Of a stretch of 18,295 nt of DNA, positions 15,706 to 18,295 are shown one piece after another; the first letter of the stretch is position 1; each line of letters opens with the position of its first letter. The position numbers were made by a program, and so were the translations under genes. The stretch is from Saprospiraceae bacterium. GTDB lineage: Bacteria > Bacteroidota > Bacteroidia > Chitinophagales > Saprospiraceae. The notes beneath the pieces are model-generated. The model ran no database searches. It saw nothing but the letters and a program-made list of their open reading frames with translations, and was not told the DNA's origin. Location of the stretch: contig CANETR010000004.1 of NCBI GenBank assembly GCA_947441325.1, positions 1 through 18,295 of the forward strand, written 5' to 3'.

Positions 15706-16833
15706 ATGAACCCAATACAAATGGTGGACCTCAAGTCCCAATACGAAAGATATAAAAGCGAAATTGATGCAGCTATAGCCGAAGTGCTCGAAACAACGAC
15801 TTATATTAACGGTCCTGCAGTGAAACTTTTTCAGGAAAAGCTGGAAAAGTATCTTTCTGTAAATCATGTCATTCCCTGTGCAAACGGCACCGATGCGCTA
15901 CAGATAGCCCTCATGGCCCTGGGATTAAAACCTGGTGATGAGGTGATTGTGCCAGCCTTTACCTATGTTGCTACAGCCGAAGTAGCTGCCTTGCTAGGAC
16001 TTACTGTGGTAATGACCGACGTAGCGCCTGATACTTTCAATATTACAGCAGCGCATATTGAAGCAGCAATAAGCGATAAAACCAAGGCTATCGTGCCAGT
16101 ACACCTCTTTGGACAATGTTGCGATATGGAGCCTATTTTGGATCTTGCCAAAAAGCATAATCTCTTTGTGATTGAAGACAATGCCCAAGCTATTGGAGCA
16201 GATTACACCTTCTCCGACGGACGGAAAGTAAAAAGCGGAGCCATAGGTACGGTGGGTTGCACTTCCTTTTATCCTTCAAAAAATCTAGGAGCCTATGGCG
16301 ATGGCGGTGCTATGTACTGCAACGATGAACAGCTCGCTAGCGACTTGCGCATAATTGCCAATCACGGACAGAAAAGACGCTATTATCACGATGCTATAGG
16401 GGTAAATTCCCGCCTCGATTCCATTCAGGCAGCCCTGCTCGAAGTAAAATTAAGACATCTCGATGAATTTTCAACTGCGCGTCAGCATGCAGCAGCCTAT
16501 TACGACCGACATTTATCCGCTTTGCCCGGACTGAAAATTCCAGCAAGGCAGCATAATTCAACCCATGTTTTTCATCAGTACACCTTACAGGTTCCTGCCG
16601 AAAAACGCGATTCCCTTCAGGAATATCTGAAAGAAAAAGGCATACCCTCTATGATTTATTATCCGCTTCCGCTCAATGAACAGGATGCTTTCAGGACTTG
16701 CTCTCGCCTTGCATCTGCGCTGCCAGTTACAGAACAGCTCTGCAAAACTGTCATCTCCTTGCCTATGCATTCAGAGTTGGATGAGGAGCAGTTGAAATAT
16801 ATTTGTGATGTAGTGAAGGAATTTTTGGGATAG
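15706..16833 (+). CDS. DegT/DnrJ/EryC1/StrS PLP sugar aminotransferase, WbpE/PorR-like
   Basis: This is a PLP-dependent aminotransferase acting on nucleotide-linked keto-sugars. The product from the ATG at 15706 is 375 aa, the usual size. Motifs are IPCANGTDALQIALMALGLKPGD, PAFTYVATAEVAALLG, VPVHLFGQC, VIEDNAQAIGA, the PLP-lysine region TSFYPSKNLGAYGDGGA with K192, and HGQKRRYYHDAIGVNSRLDSIQAA. This pattern fits WbpE, the UDP-3-keto-glucuronate aminotransferase, and its Porphyromonas relative PorR better than perosamine-type enzymes, but the exact substrate is not proven. A longer frame opens at a TTG at 15673, but those 11 residues would be encoded by repeat DNA, and the family normally begins at the MVDLKSQY region, so the ATG is preferred. 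It is divergent from porX. Confidence 0.93.
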   Translation: MNPIQMVDLKSQYERYKSEIDAAIAEVLETTTYINGPAVKLFQEKLEKYLSVNHVIPCANGTDALQIALMALGLKPGDEVIVPAFTYVATAEVAALLGLTVVMTDVAPDTFNITAAHIEAAISDKTKAIVPVHLFGQCCDMEPILDLAKKHNLFVIEDNAQAIGADYTFSDGRKVKSGAIGTVGCTSFYPSKNLGAYGDGGAMYCNDEQLASDLRIIANHGQKRRYYHDAIGVNSRLDSIQAALLEVKLRHLDEFSTARQHAAAYYDRHLSALPGLKIPARQHNSTHVFHQYTLQVPAEKRDSLQEYLKEKGIPSMIYYPLPLNEQDAFRTCSRLASALPVTEQLCKTVISLPMHSELDEEQLKYICDVVKEFLG

Positions 16834-16836
16834 TCT

Positions 16837-16873
16837 ATTATCAAAACTTGCAATTTTTGCAAGTTTTGATAAT
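16837..16873. repeat. 17-bp perfect palindrome with 3-base loop
   Basis: The left arm (16837-16853, ending CAAAACTTGCAA) and the right arm (16857-16873, beginning TTGCAAGTTTTG) are perfectly complementary over 17 bp around a TTT loop. It starts three bases past the aminotransferase stop and lies between convergent genes. Neither strand has a T-run directly after the hairpin (+ strand: TGGATAAAAAG), so it is not a textbook intrinsic terminator, though it could still act as a 3'-end stabilising hairpin or terminator for either side. Confidence 0.85.
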
Positions 16874-17012
16874 TGGATAAAAAGTAAAAAGGCTTTATCC
16901 AAAAAAGTACCAAACTTATCATTTATCGAAACGTGTAATGGGCAATGTTTAACCTTTTGTCTGCCTGTTTTAACAGAATCGGAATTGTCAATTCGGCATT
17001 TTGCCTGAATGT

Positions 17013-17291
17013 TCAAGTACGGGATTTTTTGTTTTTGATTCCCTGGCCTTTTAGCGCCCTGTAAATAGCATATCCAATCAGGAATAACCCACCTAGTGCA
17101 AAAATTGCGGCACTGATCAACACGACATATGACAAAGTGACTTGTCCGCTAAAACTCAAGGAGCAGGAAATGATCGCCAGGAAATAAGCAATAGCTAATG
17201 CGAGCAGGGCTAACAGAAAAAATATAAAAAAAGCTGCAATTGGGCTTAAATTGTCATAAGCCTTAAACAATCTACGAAGCTGCTTTTGCAT
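17013..17291 (-). CDS. small membrane protein, two predicted helices
   Basis: The 92-aa product has two long hydrophobic segments, at about residues 17-44 and 53-80, with a basic N-terminus (MQKQLRRLFKAYDN) and a basic C-terminal tail (GQGIKNKKSRT). Both ends are therefore probably cytoplasmic. The ATG at 17291 overlaps the end of the 141-aa gene by 20 bp. The frame extends upstream to a TTG at 17300, but the ATG is the more likely start. No family is recognised. The overlap suggests translational coupling with the upstream membrane protein gene. Confidence 0.7.
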   Translation of the reverse strand: MQKQLRRLFKAYDNLSPIAAFFIFFLLALLALAIAYFLAIISCSLSFSGQVTLSYVVLISAAIFALGGLFLIGYAIYRALKGQGIKNKKSRT

Positions 17292-17697
17292 TTTTGCCAA
17301 GATGTTTTTTTATAGATTTTTGGATTTGTTTCTCTGTCTTTGCAATAGGTTTAATGGGACCTACTGAAGCGGTACTAAGTTCAGTTATATTAGAATCGCT
17401 TACGCTTAAAAAGGAAAGTGACTGATTGCCTAAATGAAGCCAAAGTACACTTAAGCAGAAATAAATAATGGTTCTTTTAATAGGAGTCTTACCTTTCTTA
17501 TAACTATAGTAAGCATAAGCAGCAAGCAAAACTGCAGCCGACCACATAAAAATTGCTCCCCAAAAATTGATTTCGGGCAGGTAAAGTCCAAATTCAAAAC
17601 AAAGAACAGCACTAAAAAGGCTCAAAATAATAATGAGCAATCTAGCTGTTTTTGGGTTGGCAGCTGCCCATTTGGGAAGTGAAAAAAGAGGGGACAT
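17272..17697 (-). CDS. membrane protein of unknown function, three predicted helices
   Basis: The 141-aa product has hydrophobic segments at about residues 18-40, 44-66 and 75-97, joined by a short basic loop (YKKGKTPIKR). A polar tail of about 45 residues follows, ending in a Lys-rich stretch (KTEKQIQKSIKKHLGKNAKAAS). It is not recognised as a known family. It lies 21 bp downstream of the 93-aa gene and overlaps the following 92-aa membrane protein gene by 20 bp, so the three are probably one operon. The two membrane proteins may form a complex, which is inferred from the overlap only. Confidence 0.75.
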   Translation of the reverse strand: MSPLFSLPKWAAANPKTARLLIIILSLFSAVLCFEFGLYLPEINFWGAIFMWSAAVLLAAYAYYSYKKGKTPIKRTIIYFCLSVLWLHLGNQSLSFLSVSDSNITELSTASVGPIKPIAKTEKQIQKSIKKHLGKNAKAAS

Positions 17698-17718
17698 AAA
17701 TTGGGGAGGGGAAAACGT

Positions 17719-18000
17719 TTAAATTATTTCTTCATCTTCAAATTCGGGCGCATCGCCTATAAATCTGCCGAGAAGCTTTCCTGTAGATTGTCTCATTTCA
17801 GAAAACCTTATCATGACTTCGGAAATGAATGCCTTATCAATCAGGGTTTTAATATCATTAAGGCCTTTGATTTTGTCCGATTCCCGAAATTTAAATGCCT
17901 GTTCGTACAAACCGTCTTCAAATTTGACCATAAAACGCAAACCCTGATGAAAAACCGTCACCTTACAGGCTTCGTTTTCGATATATCCTACAATTCTCAT
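17719..18000 (-). CDS. small soluble protein, conserved-looking, unknown function
   Basis: The 93-aa protein has a first half with alternating beta-strand pattern (MRIVGYIENEACKVTVFHQGLRFMVKFEDGLYEQAFKFRES). The second half is helical (IKTLIDKAFISEVMIRFSEMRQS) with an acidic end (APEFEDEEII). There is no signal peptide or membrane segment. From memory, similar small proteins with the same GYIEN...YEQ.FKFRE pattern occur in other Bacteroidota, but I cannot name a function. The ATG at 18000 is chosen over an in-frame TTG at 18012. It is the first gene of a three-gene - strand operon. Confidence 0.78.
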   Translation of the reverse strand: MRIVGYIENEACKVTVFHQGLRFMVKFEDGLYEQAFKFRESDKIKGLNDIKTLIDKAFISEVMIRFSEMRQSTGKLLGRFIGDAPEFEDEEII

Positions 18001-18085
18001 GTTATTAAACAATTTTGACTGCTAAGTTAATCAGTTTTTTAATCCTAAACTATCATTTTGACTTTAATATGGCTTCAGATAGGAC

Positions 18086-18116
18086 AAAAAAAGCTGTTTC
18101 AAATTTTTGAAACAGC
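18086..18116 (-). terminator. intrinsic terminator of the right-edge membrane protein gene
   Basis: An 11-bp perfect stem GCTGTTTCAAA/TTTGAAACAGC (18093-18103 and 18106-18116) is preceded on the + strand by seven A's at 18086-18092. On the - strand this reads as a hairpin followed by seven T's. It lies 11 bp past the TAA of the partial gene at 18128. Confidence 0.9.
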
Positions 18117-18127
18117 GATTGATATTG

Positions 18128-18295
18128 TTATCTAATAATGATAAAGCTTCGCCTTGGGCGATTCCTTGGCCTTCTATGTGGTCGGGGAGCTACTGGTGCA
18201 GCACTTGGTCTTTTTTTTCTAAAAAGCCTGAAAATCAACCAAGCAATGCCTATGATCAAAAAAATAGCAATAACAATGATGAGTACAATTAGGCC
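18128..18295 (-). CDS. C-terminal part of a small membrane protein (cut by window edge)
   Basis: Reading leftwards from the right edge, one frame is open for 55 codons to a TAA at 18130-18128. The visible product starts within a membrane segment (LIVLIIVIAIFLIIGIAWLIF) and continues with a very basic Arg/Pro-rich tail (FRKKRPSAAPVAPRPHRRPR) ending RRSFIIIR. No start codon lies inside the window, so the N-terminus is missing. The well-formed - strand terminator 11 bp past the stop supports it as a real gene. The overlapping + strand frame at 18107-18292 has no such support. No family is recognised. Confidence 0.7.
   Translation of the reverse strand, partial: GLIVLIIVIAIFLIIGIAWLIFRLFRKKRPSAAPVAPRPHRRPRNRPRRSFIIIR

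Noticed and set aside
18107..18292. 61-codon open frame on the + strand at the right edge
   Set aside because: It begins inside the terminator hairpin and is low-complexity. The - strand frame gives a sensible membrane protein followed by a terminator.

Overview
The window comes from a member of the Bacteroidota. The evidence is a porX-type response regulator fused to a PglZ domain (a T9SS regulator), TTG-N20-TAnnTTTG promoters, A-rich start regions with no Shine-Dalgarno sequence, a long MraY with an extra extracytoplasmic insertion, and an FtsZ ending in a PAYLRKG peptide and an NSYLHDNVD terminus. The class cannot be fixed from this window alone. The DNA is AT-rich throughout.

Layout. Positions 1-147 hold a degenerate period-7/8 repeat array running up to the mraY start; the first bases may be the 3' end of murE. 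Positions 148-10391 are the downstream half of the dcw (division and cell wall) cluster, all on the + strand in the usual order mraY-murD-ftsW-murG-murC-ftsQ-ftsA-ftsZ. These genes make lipid I/II and the UDP-MurNAc precursors (mraY, murD, murG, murC) and build the septal machine (ftsW, ftsQ, ftsA, ftsZ). ftsZ has a 160-bp leader with a likely promoter of its own, and the cluster ends at a clear intrinsic terminator (10423-10452).

Positions 10542-13829 form a self-contained transcription unit of three genes I cannot assign to any known family. It has a near-consensus Bacteroidota promoter, a cytosolic-looking beta-domain/coiled-coil protein (402 aa), a Gly/aromatic beta-rich protein with a calcium-loop motif and an Ig-like C-terminus (475 aa), a small exported protein (163 aa), and a bidirectional terminator shared with convergent porX. 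This is the best candidate in the window for an undescribed system.

Positions 13849-15411 (- strand) encode PorX. Divergent from it, 15706-16833 encodes a WbpE/PorR-like PLP sugar aminotransferase. Its leader is a second period-7 repeat array that uses the same heptamer as the mraY leader in the opposite orientation. PorX controls type IX secretion, and WbpE/PorR-type enzymes make the diamino-sugar to which T9SS cargo is attached in Porphyromonas, so the pairing may be functional.

Positions 16834-18295 hold a 17-bp perfect palindrome and a small - strand operon of three short genes: a conserved soluble protein and two membrane proteins, the last two overlapping. At the edge is the 3' end of another small membrane protein gene with its own - strand terminator. 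No tRNA, rRNA, CRISPR, insertion sequence or phage gene was seen.
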